64,000 nt of DNA, from contig NC_052508.1 of the NCBI RefSeq assembly GCF_014356525.2, forward strand, positions 45,487,858-45,551,857, written 5' to 3'. Below, in pieces: positions 37,201 through 49,629 of this stretch; position 1 is the stretch's first letter, and each line of letters begins with the position of its first letter. Below the pieces are notes generated by a model, which was not told where the DNA came from, searched no databases, and worked only from the letters and a program-made list of their open reading frames with translations. A program made the translations under genes and the position numbers. The stretch comes from Nilaparvata lugens. Taxonomy: Eukaryota; Arthropoda; Insecta; Hemiptera; Delphacidae.

Positions 37201-40200
37201 AAAAAATGAATCTGAAGTAACTAGAGAGATAGATAATAATAATAGAGAGATTAGATTGATTTTTTTAATTATACGTACGATATTAATATAATATGTTGAA
37301 CTATATAAATACTAGATAATAATCAGAAACAATATAATCAACAACAAATTATTCTACAAAATTTGATCTAAATATTAATTAGCCTACCGATTGCTTCGAA
37401 GATTCAATAGTGTAATATTGGCTTGTAACTTGGAAATCAGCGGAAAATGAATATAGGCCTACTACATTCTCAGGAGAGTAATCAATCAATTTCACGTTAA
37501 TTTATTTACATAACTTTAAGAATAACAGTTTCCTTAGTGGCATTTCGGTGAGGGGTAAGCCTACAATGAAACAGATGCATGACCTTGTTATAGATAGGCT
37601 AACTACTATAGGCGACCTTTTTTAGGGCAAGTTATTCATGAAACTTCAACACTGATCTATTTAATCTAATCAAACTTATTCATAAGCTTTTCTCATATTT
37701 CTACCTACACGCTATGTTCTCTGTGCTATTCATGCAATGGCCATGTTTCGTTACAATTAGTTTTAACATAAAATAGTGGATATTTAGGCTCCACACAAAG
37801 TGATGAAATACATAATTCATTTGAAATTCACATAAGCCAAAACTTGAATTAATAGGTTTATTATTGCCAAAAAAAGCTGTAATAGCTCTGTAGAAGTGAA
37901 GACTTGTTCGCTAGATCTGATTTCAGGGTAGAAACTTTTTTTTAAATTTTAACAAATTCAAAATTTTCAGTTCTTGATAGGAAAAATAAAATTGGGATAT
38001 CAATAGAAATATATATTGATAAAACTATAAAATCTATCAAATTACATAGCTCGAAAATAAGCCACATTATAGAATACTCTCATGCAAGGAGTTTAACAAT
38101 ATTGAAAGCAGTATCAAGTTTCAATTAAAATTATAGACTCTTTTGTACACTTGTACTTTTGATGATAATAACTAGAATTCATTTCAATAAATTAAATTAA
38201 GTATCCAGTAAAAAGTAACAATTTTGCAATATTTTCAAAAATGATTCTTATTTATCTGTATTTATCTAGATGCTTTTTGTACATGTATTTTGGTTGTTAC
38301 GGTACTGGTACCCTACAGAGAGCTCAAGTAGGCCTAACTAGAGTTTTCCGAACAATTATTTCATAAAGATGAATTATTCATCAAATTAACTCAACAATAT
38401 CTCTCTATGTATTTTCTAAGAGAGATTTCATTGAACGTTTTCCACGTCTTGTCTAGGTTTTTCACTACAGGTTATTAGTTACTGCTTTCATAATATTTCA
38501 GTAGGCCTACATAGAATCTTGACTGCAATTCGTGGAAAAATTACATGATATTGTGCTTACAGGATGTCTCAAGTTACTGATAGGTCATTGTAACATCTTC
38601 ACAGTCATTTTTACAAGAAAACGCTCTACTTTCCTCAAACATGAGAACCACAGAAAAAACAAGATGAGGAATGTTTTAAAGCGGCAGTTGCGGTGAACAT
38701 TCACTCGCGTTATGATTAACTGAATTTATCAGTTTAGACTACCTGCACACAAGAGCACAAGAAATGTGCATAGGCTATGTACAAGATAAATATATACATC
38801 AGAACAGCAACAAATTAGAGAAGAAAAATTCAGGTTCAAGTTACGTAATAGGCCTACTGGTCTACAGATGAGCAGAGTGCGTGAATCCCGTTTCCGAACT
38901 TCTCTTGCTACCGCTTCTTATCATTACCACTCTTTCCAATCATTCTCTTTTTCTCTCTGAATGGCTCTATCACTTTCTCTCTCTCAAACACACACACTCT
39001 CGCGCTAAAGGAAAAATATTCCTTGAGTATTGTATATTTTTCTGAGAATGGACGATTATCTGAACATTTGGCTGAACTTGGGATATCGAGTGATATTATT
39101 ATCAATAATGAAGTGGTCAGATATTATTCCAGATAAATAAATAAATTAATCAATAATTAGGAGATTGTGAGAAGTTTCTGTTTCAATTGTATCAGCATCT
39201 ATAAAATAATAATTGTGTTGGCTACCAATGGCAGATTTACGATAAATCTTGTCTATATCATAATGGAGTAGTTACCATATGAATTCTTCAAGATAATATA
39301 ATGTCAATCTTTTATAAAATCTTTTAAACTGATTAGTAAGGCAATGGAAAAATATAAATCACTGCATGCTTGGGATGAAAGAAAACCAGAAGAAACCTGT
39401 AATGATAATTATATTGCAACATTGAAAGACTTGATTGTGAAAGTACTGCAGTATATATACCATAGTTGAAGCACAATGATGCTTTTCTAATTGCGCTAGG
39501 ACTATGTTCAACACTGAACAGAGAATCACCGCAATTATTTTTTTCAGTTTATAATATGTCACTTTCAGATAATTGATTTCCAGAGTTTAAATATCTTATA
39601 GTGAATAATTATTGGAAGTATAAAACATTTTATGAAGTGGAAAACTATAATAATGCACCTATTATAAATAAAATATAGGCTACACATTTTTTGTGAGAAA
39701 AGTAGTATTTAACAAATACTAAAAAGTAGTTTGATAAACAAATGATTAACATTTTATAATAATTTAATCATGGGCACGTCATATTGTCGGTCCCGGCTGA
39801 AGTATGACAGTCGTAAGGCACATTGACGGCTAAAATGATATATTAAGGAGTGGTTGAACTGAACTTCCGTCAGAGGCTCCCCACCAATAAAAGCCATACG
39901 AATATTATTATTACTATTAACATTATATAGACCAGATAGTTTCACCAAAAATAGTTTATAATAGTTTTTCAAAGACATTTAGTATCAGGGTTCAGATTTT
40001 TCATGAAAAATTACCTTTCTTGCCTAGTGTGGGCTCTATTATGAGTTAATTGATTTTAAAATGATTGTGCTGTTCAAACAGTCATGGCAAATGCATACAG
40101 TTCACAAACGAAGCCAATAAATTATAGGAAGTGCGGTTGTTATTTCTATGATAATTAATTTTTTATGATGTTGATTCAGAGTAAGTGAAGCCTAACTGAG

Positions 40201-43200
40201 AAATACGTAATGATTGAACCAAGGTGATTGTTTGGTAGGTATAATATCAATTAGATCATTGCGCTCAGTCATGCGCGTAAACTAATTTGTGTTGGTAATT
40301 TCTCCTGTAAAACTTTATGATGGTAGATTCATTCAAGAGATTGATCGGACTATGCGAAAGGAAATCTTCAATTATAGTGGATGGCTCATTGGCATTTATG
40401 TATTAGAGAACTGACGAATATATTTTCACTTCAAAAATAATAAAGAGCTCCTACAATAAGGGGATCTGAAGAGGAGACCAACTGTTGTTTTCATTGGAAT
40501 TTATTTATTTTTTATAAATAAAATTCTTTAAAACATTGAAAAAGTCATAAGAACGCAAAAACGAGGAGTCCTGGTGCATTCCAAATTTCAATGATTTTTG
40601 GTTACTGTGTTCTTTGTCAAACTTGAAGTGAGAGCGCGCATGTTTATGATGAATTACAAATATTGATAAACGTTATTGAAGAAAGCTGAACACTATGCAA
40701 CAAGACATACAGGTAATGGATCCATTATTTAGTACGGGGGTACGTACTCCTAGTGGGCCTATAACTTTTTCATGAGTAGATTCCTTATTTTCATGGAACC
40801 TTGTTATGAGATCACTCATTATTCCTCATCACAAATGAAAAATGAATCAAACCTACGCAGTATGTTGTATGGAAGAAGAGCCTAATAAAATTTTAATAAT
40901 TTACTATTTTCTCTTTCTGTAACACTAGATTAGCAAAATCTTTTGTATGAAGATATTTGCCAAAAATATAAGATTTTTTCAAACTCTCAAGGAATTTATA
41001 AAACCTCTCCAAAAAAGAAAACTCTTAGCTGGCGGTATTATTGCATCACTCTAATTGGACAATACGATGAAAAGCTTTCAGCCTTTCCAGTATCGTTTGA
41101 CATTTATCTTATTATAATACAAAAATACACATTATAAGACTATTATTTTAAAGCCGCTATCTGTCGTTGCTGAAATGGAAACAACCTTGTCAATTTTATT
41201 GGAGGCCTTAGAAAGGATTAATAATAAAAAAACTTGTAGTTTATCTGTCAAAGGCTTTATAAGTAATTGGTTTTGGTTATTTCTTAGAATCAGTCCAGCT
41301 TCAACAAAGAACGTTTTGAATTTAAAATTATGTATACCGTATCGTCACCTCACAAATGTATTCATCATGTATTGGAGCCTACAGTGATTGGAAAATAACT
41401 TATTCAAATAAAATAAGTGTTGAAAGTCAAAATGGTTCATCCTACTCTGGTTTTTGTCTACGGTATTTTATATTCACAATGGGATGATGCATTCGTGTCC
41501 AATCTAGACGATGGAGTCCAATTTGATATAAAACCCCAGAGTCTGATTCTCAATACCCACCCTGAAATGCAATCAACACAATATAGCACATGAAACAGAA
41601 AATATAGACGCTTTCCGATACAGAGTTGCGGTTCTTCAACCAGCTCCCACCTGCAAAAGGCGTGTTCGTTTCAAAGTTGTTAAACTATCTGCTAGCAAGA
41701 CCATTATACTATGTAGTTTTGGAATACATTGAAGTTTGAAGATCATACACTTTCAATATTTGAAATATATTCAGCTCTATTATCACACTCTACTCATAAA
41801 GTGTTTTTACCCTGGACATCCTGTAAGGACACACTGGGTGAACCTACTTTGACGATTTTCCAGTATATCTGTCGTGAAGCCAGAAATACTGATTCAAACT
41901 ATAGGCCTAAGGAATTGTAATTTCTAGATTTTATCCCTGGATCATTATAGTCTCAAACATGTTGAATTTGGACAATTTGATGAGCACTAGTATTGACTAC
42001 TTGACATGCCAAGAGACGATATTAAATAATTAAATTCATAGGTACCGTATTCAGCTCCAGTGATTGGAAAAAACAGGTTCAAGTGCGTCAACCGACACCG
42101 ACCACTATAATGCCTACTAGTACTACAGTGTGTACTCCTCCATAAAATAGAGATTGAAAAGTGATTAATCAGCAAAAAAATGAACTTTGCATGAAGAATG
42201 TAAGTAGCTCATTAAGTGTGGGTAATAACCCATATGTTTACTTAGCATTTTAACGCCAACGAAATAAGTTATCTATGGTTTATAGTCACCTACTTTGTTG
42301 TAATAGACATGAATTATTTATTCAATGAGTTTATATGTTCTACCTCATTGGCAATCCAGATTGCACTCAAATACTAGAGTCGGATTTTTTATCCGTATGG
42401 TTGAGAGGGGAGAAGGAAGTATCTGTGGTTCCGGAACCGCAATTTTGAATAGAGTTTGATTTTTTCTTCCACTTCACTTTGTTTTTCTTCTACAGATCTC
42501 TATTCATTGAGGGGGAAGGATTACCTCGGATTGATACGGGTTCAACCGATGAGGATCTTTACAAATTAAGGGACAATGCCATGGAATGATTAATTATTGG
42601 TTCTATTATAATTGAAACAGTTTTGGGCTTTAGCCTGTGTTTTACTTTTCTAGAATAACATACAAAAGTAAATTATTTCTTCCAATAAATAAACCTATAC
42701 TAACAATAATATACCTATATATTGTAGGTTTTATGTTGTCCTCAGTTCGCTTCACTGTTACTTATGAATATTGATATAAGAGGAACAAGTTGATCCAATA
42801 TAAAACCTATAAGCCTGTCAAATGTTTTCTCCGAAAAGCAACCGGAATAAAAACTTTTGCGGATAATGAACAATCTGAAGGTATTCCAACTTATGTTACT
42901 ATGTAAAAAGTAATATGTCGGTAACGGCCTTCATAAGTTCATTCAGATTGTGAGTTATGGTGAGAATAAAAGGTGCAATATTGTTGTCGGTCTATAAGGC
43001 AAATTGATAAATCGTAGACCATAATGGGTGATGCGGAAGTTCAATATATTGATCAGCTTTTGAATAATATTACTGACGGAGTTCTCATGAGAAACTAAAA
43101 ATTCTATATTATTTATTTATTAATAGATTTTTGCAAGTTATATAAATCGGAACTGCAATAACGATTATAAGTGCAGTATTATAAGTGTATATGTGAGTAG

Positions 43201-44030
43201 GCCTAACAGTTGAAGTACTGAATGAAAATAAAATATTAAAATCATATTATAAGTGTTAATTAATACATCATTACAATATTGCAGAGGCCTCCATCCAATA
43301 TGGTAGGCTACTAATTGAAAGTTCATGAGGAATACAATATTTATTTTACATTGATTCTCATCAATTTAGATCTACTATGGACTTTCTAATGATATTTTTC
43401 AGTAAAATACAACAGATTACATAATAAATACATAGGGTACAGTTTCATTACAGTATATGTGATATCTCAAGAACAAAATATAGTATAATTATTTATTTAG
43501 TGTGCTAAAATCAAAATAATGATCTCATGTCTTAAATAGACTCACCATACTATCACAATTCTGATTGCTATATTTTTGAAATTGATTGATGAATTTATAA
43601 ATTCATGGAATCAATATAACATTTACTAATAAAACAAATACTGTGAACATAAAAATGCTGCTCATAACTTTTTTTCACTTTGACCATATTGTACGCTTTT
43701 TATTGTAACGGGAACTGAAATCCAAATAGTCAGAATTTTCCTTGTGTTATAATTTTTTTTATGAAAGGATAACTGCATTTTCTAATTATTGTAATATACT
43801 GGCACCACAAAAGGTTGTTGCAACATTTTTTTCAATTCTGAAAGTCACTTCACTGGAGTCAAGGCCCTCAACAATGAGTTTAAACTTTTCTGTTTAATCT
43901 ACAAAATTATTCATGCAATTTTTTATCTTGATATGCCTCGACTGATGAAAAGTGTGATTCTTTTCATCGCTCTTCCAATGAAACAATAATTATGCATTGA
44001 AAATAATAAAAATCTTGTGTTGCGCACTCA
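37201..44030. other. Gene-poor AT-rich region
   Basis: I found no coding exon, RNA gene or complete element. 39770-39910 and 42900-43070 each contain retroelement-like non-coding pieces (GTCGGT...AAGGCA, CCACCAATAAAAGCCATACG) of uncertain family. Confidence 0.4.
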
Positions 44031-44034
44031 CACA

Positions 44035-44814
44035 ACTTTCCTTGCCGTTATGAAAATTGATCATCTGACGCTAGTGTTCCCGCGCATCTCAAGTACACTA
44101 CTATTCAAAGATCTGAGCCAGCTGGTGACAGGACAATAACGCTGGAGACACAAGAGGTCTGCTATCTCTCCATAGTGAATGATTTAATAGAATCAACAGT
44201 TGTCAACAGTTTGCAATTGAAATAATCACATTTTCTCGAATTTGGAACTTATTTTCAATTTTAGGTGAAAATGTTACTGAACATTAATTGTATAGATTTT
44301 CATGCTCAATCTTTTCCACTTGAAATTTTTTGTTAAAATTGTATTTGAAGCCTGATAATTGGGAATCTAAAATCAAACTTTGCATAGATGGGGCGTAACT
44401 CCTGAAATTTTTACAGATATGGGACTTGTGGCAGTTGATATAGCTTATCAATGACTATTTTAGGAATGAATTTGATCGAAATCGTTGGAGCCATTTTCGA
44501 GAAAATTGCGAAAAACCCTGTTTTTGACATTTTTGCAATTTTAGCCGCCATCTTGAATTGCATTTGATCGAAATTGTTCGTGTAGGATCCTTATAGTGTA
44601 AGGACCTTAAGTTCCAAATTTCAAGTCATTCCGTTAATTGGGAGATGAGATATCGTGTACACAGACGCACATACACACATACAGACCAATACCCAAAAAC
44701 CACTTTTTTGGACTCAGGGGAACTTGAAACAAATGGAAATTTACAAATTGGGGTACCTTAATTTTTTTCGGAAAGCAATACTTTCCTTACCTATGGTAAT
44801 AGGGCAAGGAAAGT
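44035..44814. mobile_element. Second copy of the ACTTTCCTTGC-ended element, 780 bp
   Basis: ACTTTCCTTGCC at 44035-44046 is inverted relative to GGGCAAGGAAAGT ending at 44814. It is homologous to 20486-21747, including CACTCACACA before the left end, the AGACCAAYACCCAAAAA and TTGGGGTACCTTAATTTTTT blocks, and the terminal 35-bp hairpin 44780-44814. It lacks the triplication of the longer copy. Confidence 0.7.
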
Positions 44815-44819
44815 AAAAA

Positions 44820-46640
44820 AATAATTCAATTCCAATTTTCTTCTTCTTTTTCAAATATTCCTGATTACAATATGTGTAGTAAGTTACCTTCTTATGAACA
44901 GCGTTAATCGTAAAAAAACACATAATAAATTATTGTGGCTTCGAAAATATAAGCGTAACCGCAAATAGTTTATTTTCAATAGAAAAGTAATGCAATTACT
45001 TTGACAGGTGAGGTGGAATAGGTTTATACAGCGAAAAAATTCTTCACAGTAAATACGCCAAGTAGAGAAGAAGATCACTTATACATTTGATAAGCACTGG
45101 GCATTGAGCAGCTGACAATATAGCAATAAGCAAGCAGTCGGTAATGATGTGAGATTGTGAAAATAAGGCACTATTCTGCATACGATCCTCAAACATCAAT
45201 ACCGTAGTGTAAAAATCTCTCAGCATAGATTGGAATATTTCTAACATATTCTACACACTAATTAACAAATCAAATCTCTGTCATCCCTATTAATTAATTA
45301 CCTATCCTTATGATTACAATGATATTACGATTTAAAATATTCAATACACATATAAATATAATATATAGATCTATAATAATTTATGGATCCGCGTCTATAT
45401 CAAATTCAAATTATCTCTTCAAATTCCAGGAAGGAGTACATTTTGAGACAAGTCGGACCAGCCATATGAGTAAAATGAATAAAATTATCCTGAGTTGAAA
45501 TCTCTATGTTCATAGAACTACCTAGAGTTTGAGCAGCAACACCTTTAATGGTAATGGAAAGACTCAAAGCACTTCCATCTGCTATGAAAGCTCATCTGAA
45601 ATATTTCATACACCTGTAGTCTGCTGAGGGTGATGCCAGGACCTCCTACTACCTTTCCATAGGAAGTCCTGATGATGCCCACATTAACGTCATACTCATG
45701 GGTGGGTATAATGGTAAGAGTGATTGATCATGAGAGATGAGTGGGGTTGGCTTCAACAAATAGGTTCCGAGCCAACAGGAAACGATTTTTGAACGAGTAA
45801 ATGATAACTAATACCGGAGTCGTCTTCCCAAAGGGTAACCCCCATTAACGGAAGTAGCATATCTCCCAACATGGATATATAAGCGAAAACTTATCAGTAC
45901 CGTATGTCCACAGAGCCAACCGCTTCCCTCATAGATGAATTAAATTTGAAACTTGGCAGTAATGATTGTAGAATCAATCAGGTTGACTTGATTGAGACGT
46001 GATATGGCGACAAGGCTACAATCGATGCTTCGATCGATTTTGTGAGCGGCAACAATTAATTTTGCCATCAACACCAGTCAACCTGTTCTCTGTTAGCTGG
46101 GGTCATGAATCGGTCGGTACCTGTGAATGACTACCGGTGTAGTGGGAAAGGAGGAAAGTAAAACTCGGCTCTCGGCCTTTCCTCCTGCTCTGGAGGTCGC
46201 TTATTCATACACACTCATACTATATATAAAACACACTCACATAGTATGTACATGCTTATATCCATAACACACACTGCACTGCACTCTAGCGCTGACTGAC
46301 TGCTCCAAGGCAAGCCGTGTGCTGTGCAAGAAATGGACCAGAAAAAAACTCTTCACATCCAGGGACGTTAGTTTTCCTTATACTAATTGGGTATCTGCGG
46401 AAAACGGAAAACTGTTCACATTCATTTTTTAAATCATATATTCTATGGACCATTATTATTAACGATTCCATCTATGGTACCAAAATATATTATACGGCAA
46501 TATTTATTTGATAACATAATATAATAAAATTTATTTTCCAAGATATTTGTTCCGCAGTTGAGTTGAAAGTTCACTAATCAAACAGAAAATTGATGTCTCT
46601 ATGAGTTACTTTTCAAGTCCTGAATATTCTGTACAGTATA
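44820..46640. other. Gene-poor stretch
   Basis: The frame at 45310-45498 encodes YRSIIIYGSASISNSNYLFK, faintly like the thumb region of non-LTR reverse transcriptases, but it is too short to call. I recognise nothing else. Confidence 0.35.
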
Positions 46641-46653
46641 ATTGACCGAACAA

Positions 46654-46991
46654 AGTGAGGATTTCACACTAAAGCTGGGCCGGGCCGGGCCGGGCCGAGC
46701 TGTGCCGGGCGGAATCTGCCTGCGTTCGCACTGAAGCCGATTGCCGATTCGCTCAGTAATACAAAAATACCATATACTGCGCAACTCACTACGTGGGAAG
46801 ATCGAACTAAACTGAAAGAAGGCAGAATCTGCTTGGCTGAAAACGCTCGAGTTGGGCGTCAAGCCGACTGCACAAATCCGCTCGGCTCGGCCCGGCGTTG
46901 ATTTGAATGCTCCCGACTAAATCCTGCTTAGTTAGCGCGCACGCGGATTCCGCTCTGCTCGACCCGGCCCAGCTTTGGTGTGAAACCCCAC
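46654..46991. mobile_element. GC-rich MITE, about 338 bp
   Basis: Left TTTCACACTAAAGCTGGGCC (46662) is inverted relative to right GGCCCAGCTTTGGTGTGAAA (ending about 46985), with AGTGAGG/CCCCACT just outside. The interior is GC-rich (GGGCC tandem runs at about 46677-46700). No coding. Confidence 0.7.
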
Positions 46992-47216
46992 TGAGATTCA
47001 AGTCGACGGTTTTGCATTTCTTATTATGTTTATATGCTAATATTTATGTTCCACATTTACAGCGAAACGCGGCAATAGATTTTCATGAAATTTGACTGGT
47101 ATGTTCCTTTTTGAATTTCGCGTCGACGTATAGACAAGGTTTTTTTTTCAAATTTTGCATTTCAAGGATAATACAAAAGGAAAAAGAGTCTCCTTCGAAC
47201 GCCAATGTTATCAGAC

Positions 47217-47400
47217 TATAGAATTATTCATCATAAATCAGCTGTCGAGTGGATTATTAATTGCATGCAATTAATATCTCAATGTAACTTGGTAATAAAA
47301 ATCAGCTTTCGTGTGGACCAAGGTATCTGGAATACAAGGTATTCTAGATACCTTGGTGTGGACTATTAATTGCATGCAATGACGCATGCAATTAATTATT
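47217..47400. repeat. Cluster of nested palindromes around ATTGCATGCAAT
   Basis: ATTAATTGCATGCAATTAAT at about 47256 and two related copies at about 47369-47396 surround a palindrome at 47318-47356 (CCAAGGTATCT...AGATACCTTGG). (T)GTGGA(C/T) followed by TATTAATTGCATGC appears on both sides. Probably a foldback element. Confidence 0.5.
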
Positions 47401-49440
47401 AAAATAGCATAGTATTTTCTCTCGACCTTTCACTGTTTTCAACTCGGGCTGACCTGTTGCCATAGTACGTCTTGAAGGAGATTTTGATGTTAGCATTTTT
47501 GATACACCAACCCCAACAACCATTACTGTAGCCGATTTCATACTGATATCTCGCCAACACCGTCATACAGACAGGATTTACTCTGATGGACAGTATAAGA
47601 GGAGGCTGTGGTTTATAACTGCGCGAGGTCTACTGTTCACAGAACTACTAGTAGTATACATCATTATAATAGTGATGATCCAATTCCATAAACTTCAAGA
47701 ATATTAAAATCTATTTTCACAGTATCTCTCCTGTAAGACTGACACAAATTGAATCATCAGTAAAGTTTTGGTTTCACTAACTTTTAAATAAAAAATTGAA
47801 TCATCAGAAAAGTCTTTCTTCCAATAACTTTTTATTGTCAAACATATAATATGACTTACAGTCGCATAATAATGATAATAGAAAGAATGTACAATAAAGT
47901 ATGATAAAAGAAAGAAGTATTGAAGATGAAAATGAACATGACTTACGTGAAAATAGTTTTTGAAACAGACCATTATACCCTAAATTAGGCTACATAAGAG
48001 ACCCTAGAGATTACAGAAATGAATATATTTCCTCGATTTGTATTGTTCTATTAATGAAATAAAACAATATTTATTTAAATATTTTGTGTAGGGAGGAAGG
48101 TCTTCGCTAAGATTGAGGATTGATTTATCCTTCCTTCTGGCTCTAATGCACTGAATCGTAGGATTTGTTTACAAAAATCTCCTCTCATAAAGTTGTGTTT
48201 TATCATTAACTTTTGAAGCAATTCTCCACTGAACTAATATAGGAAGTAGGCCTATTGATGGCCTTAGAACTGGCATTCAACACTATTCATAATTGGCAGG
48301 TACAGTAAGGAAAATGGACTTTATTTGACTCATGTTTAAATTTCATCAAGATATGCAATGGCATTGACTTTGACTAATTTCTAAAGAAAAATATGATCAT
48401 CAAATGAATTAGTCTTTTACAAGAAATTGTTCACAGTAAACCAATAAAATATTAGTTGATTACGGTAAGATAGGTAGTACTTCAAGATAATTAACTCGTA
48501 CTAAAAGCTGTGAGTTCTATATGGCTGTTGAATTATAATAATTTTTGGAGAAGTCTGATCAAATGTATAAAACGTGTTTGCCCCGAGCAAAGAATTAATG
48601 AATCCATATGCAGGCATTAATTAGGAAATGAACTACTAGTTGTAATTCCACAACCAGTTATGATATATATATAGCTGCCAAAACAAAGTGGTGAACAATT
48701 CCCAATCCATCAGGATTCATTTTGAATGGTACTGTAGGTATTATCAAATCAAAACTTGTAATATGCAGCCCAGCTTTTGTAAATCAATGTAACTTTTAAT
48801 ACTATGGTACCTATGGTGTTACGGTGTAACTTATGGTGTTACGGAATGATACTAGAATGTGCTAATGCTTATAGAATGACCGTATTCTATTTTTCGATTG
48901 CATCTATGTAATTGTAATAGTAATATTGAATCTGTACGGTATGAGCTCTATTAAACTCTAGCTAGGGAGCTTGCTTCTTTGGCTCTGAGTGAGATATTCG
49001 ATTCTCTGAGAGTTCAGATAAAAAGACCAACAGACCTGTTTTCCTTGCCGATGGGTTAGTATTTTTTTCTGCTAGGTACTGTGAGTTTTCATTTATCTAC
49101 ATAATTGACAAAAACATAGCCCAATTGTGATATTATAACATTTAATGCCGCTGTAAAAAATATTGTTCCATCATAAAAATAAAAGGTCCATGCAGTACCG
49201 TTCTTTTTTAAAGTTTTCTAGTTGTACATGTAAAGGAGTATCATAGTCAAAAATTCTGCATGTAGAATGCTAGAATATGAAAAATGTCATTCTGAAAAGA
49301 AAATAACTTTGATACATTTATAGTTTGAAAGCAATACTATCTCCTAGCACAAATCTGTTCTCAACCCTGAACAGTTTCAAAAAAATCAGGTTCAACTAAA
49401 ATAATTAATTAGTTCAACAAGCTTTAACAGTTTTCAAAAA
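47401..49440. other. AT-rich DNA, nothing recognised
   Basis: No coding exon, RNA or element boundary could be supported here. Confidence 0.4.
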
Positions 49441-49444
49441 TTTT

Positions 49445-49627
49445 AAGCTGCGTTTATACCAAAGTATTAACTTAATCCTTATAGATTCTATTAAATTTGA
49501 ACGGAACTTGACAAACACATTATGTTCATCATGTGTATTGTATGATAAGTTATGTTCAATCTAATAGAATCTATAAGGATTAAGTTATTAACATTTTGTT
49601 ACCATAACTTTAGTGTAAACGCAGCTT
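49445..49627. mobile_element. Palindromic MITE, 183 bp (AAGCTGCGTTTA ends)
   Basis: AAGCTGCGTTTA at the left and TAAACGCAGCTT at the right; interior CTTAATCCTTATAGATTCTA is matched by its reverse complement near 49563-49584. A second copy lies at 63787-63968. Confidence 0.8.
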
Positions 49628-49629
49628 TA

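Noticed and set aside
45310..45498. Peptide resembling a reverse-transcriptase thumb (IIYGSASISNSNYLF)
   Set aside because: Too short and no supporting motifs on either side.
46599..47095. Overlapping frames of 62-87 codons
   Set aside because: They arise from the GC-rich MITE and read through its inverted repeats.
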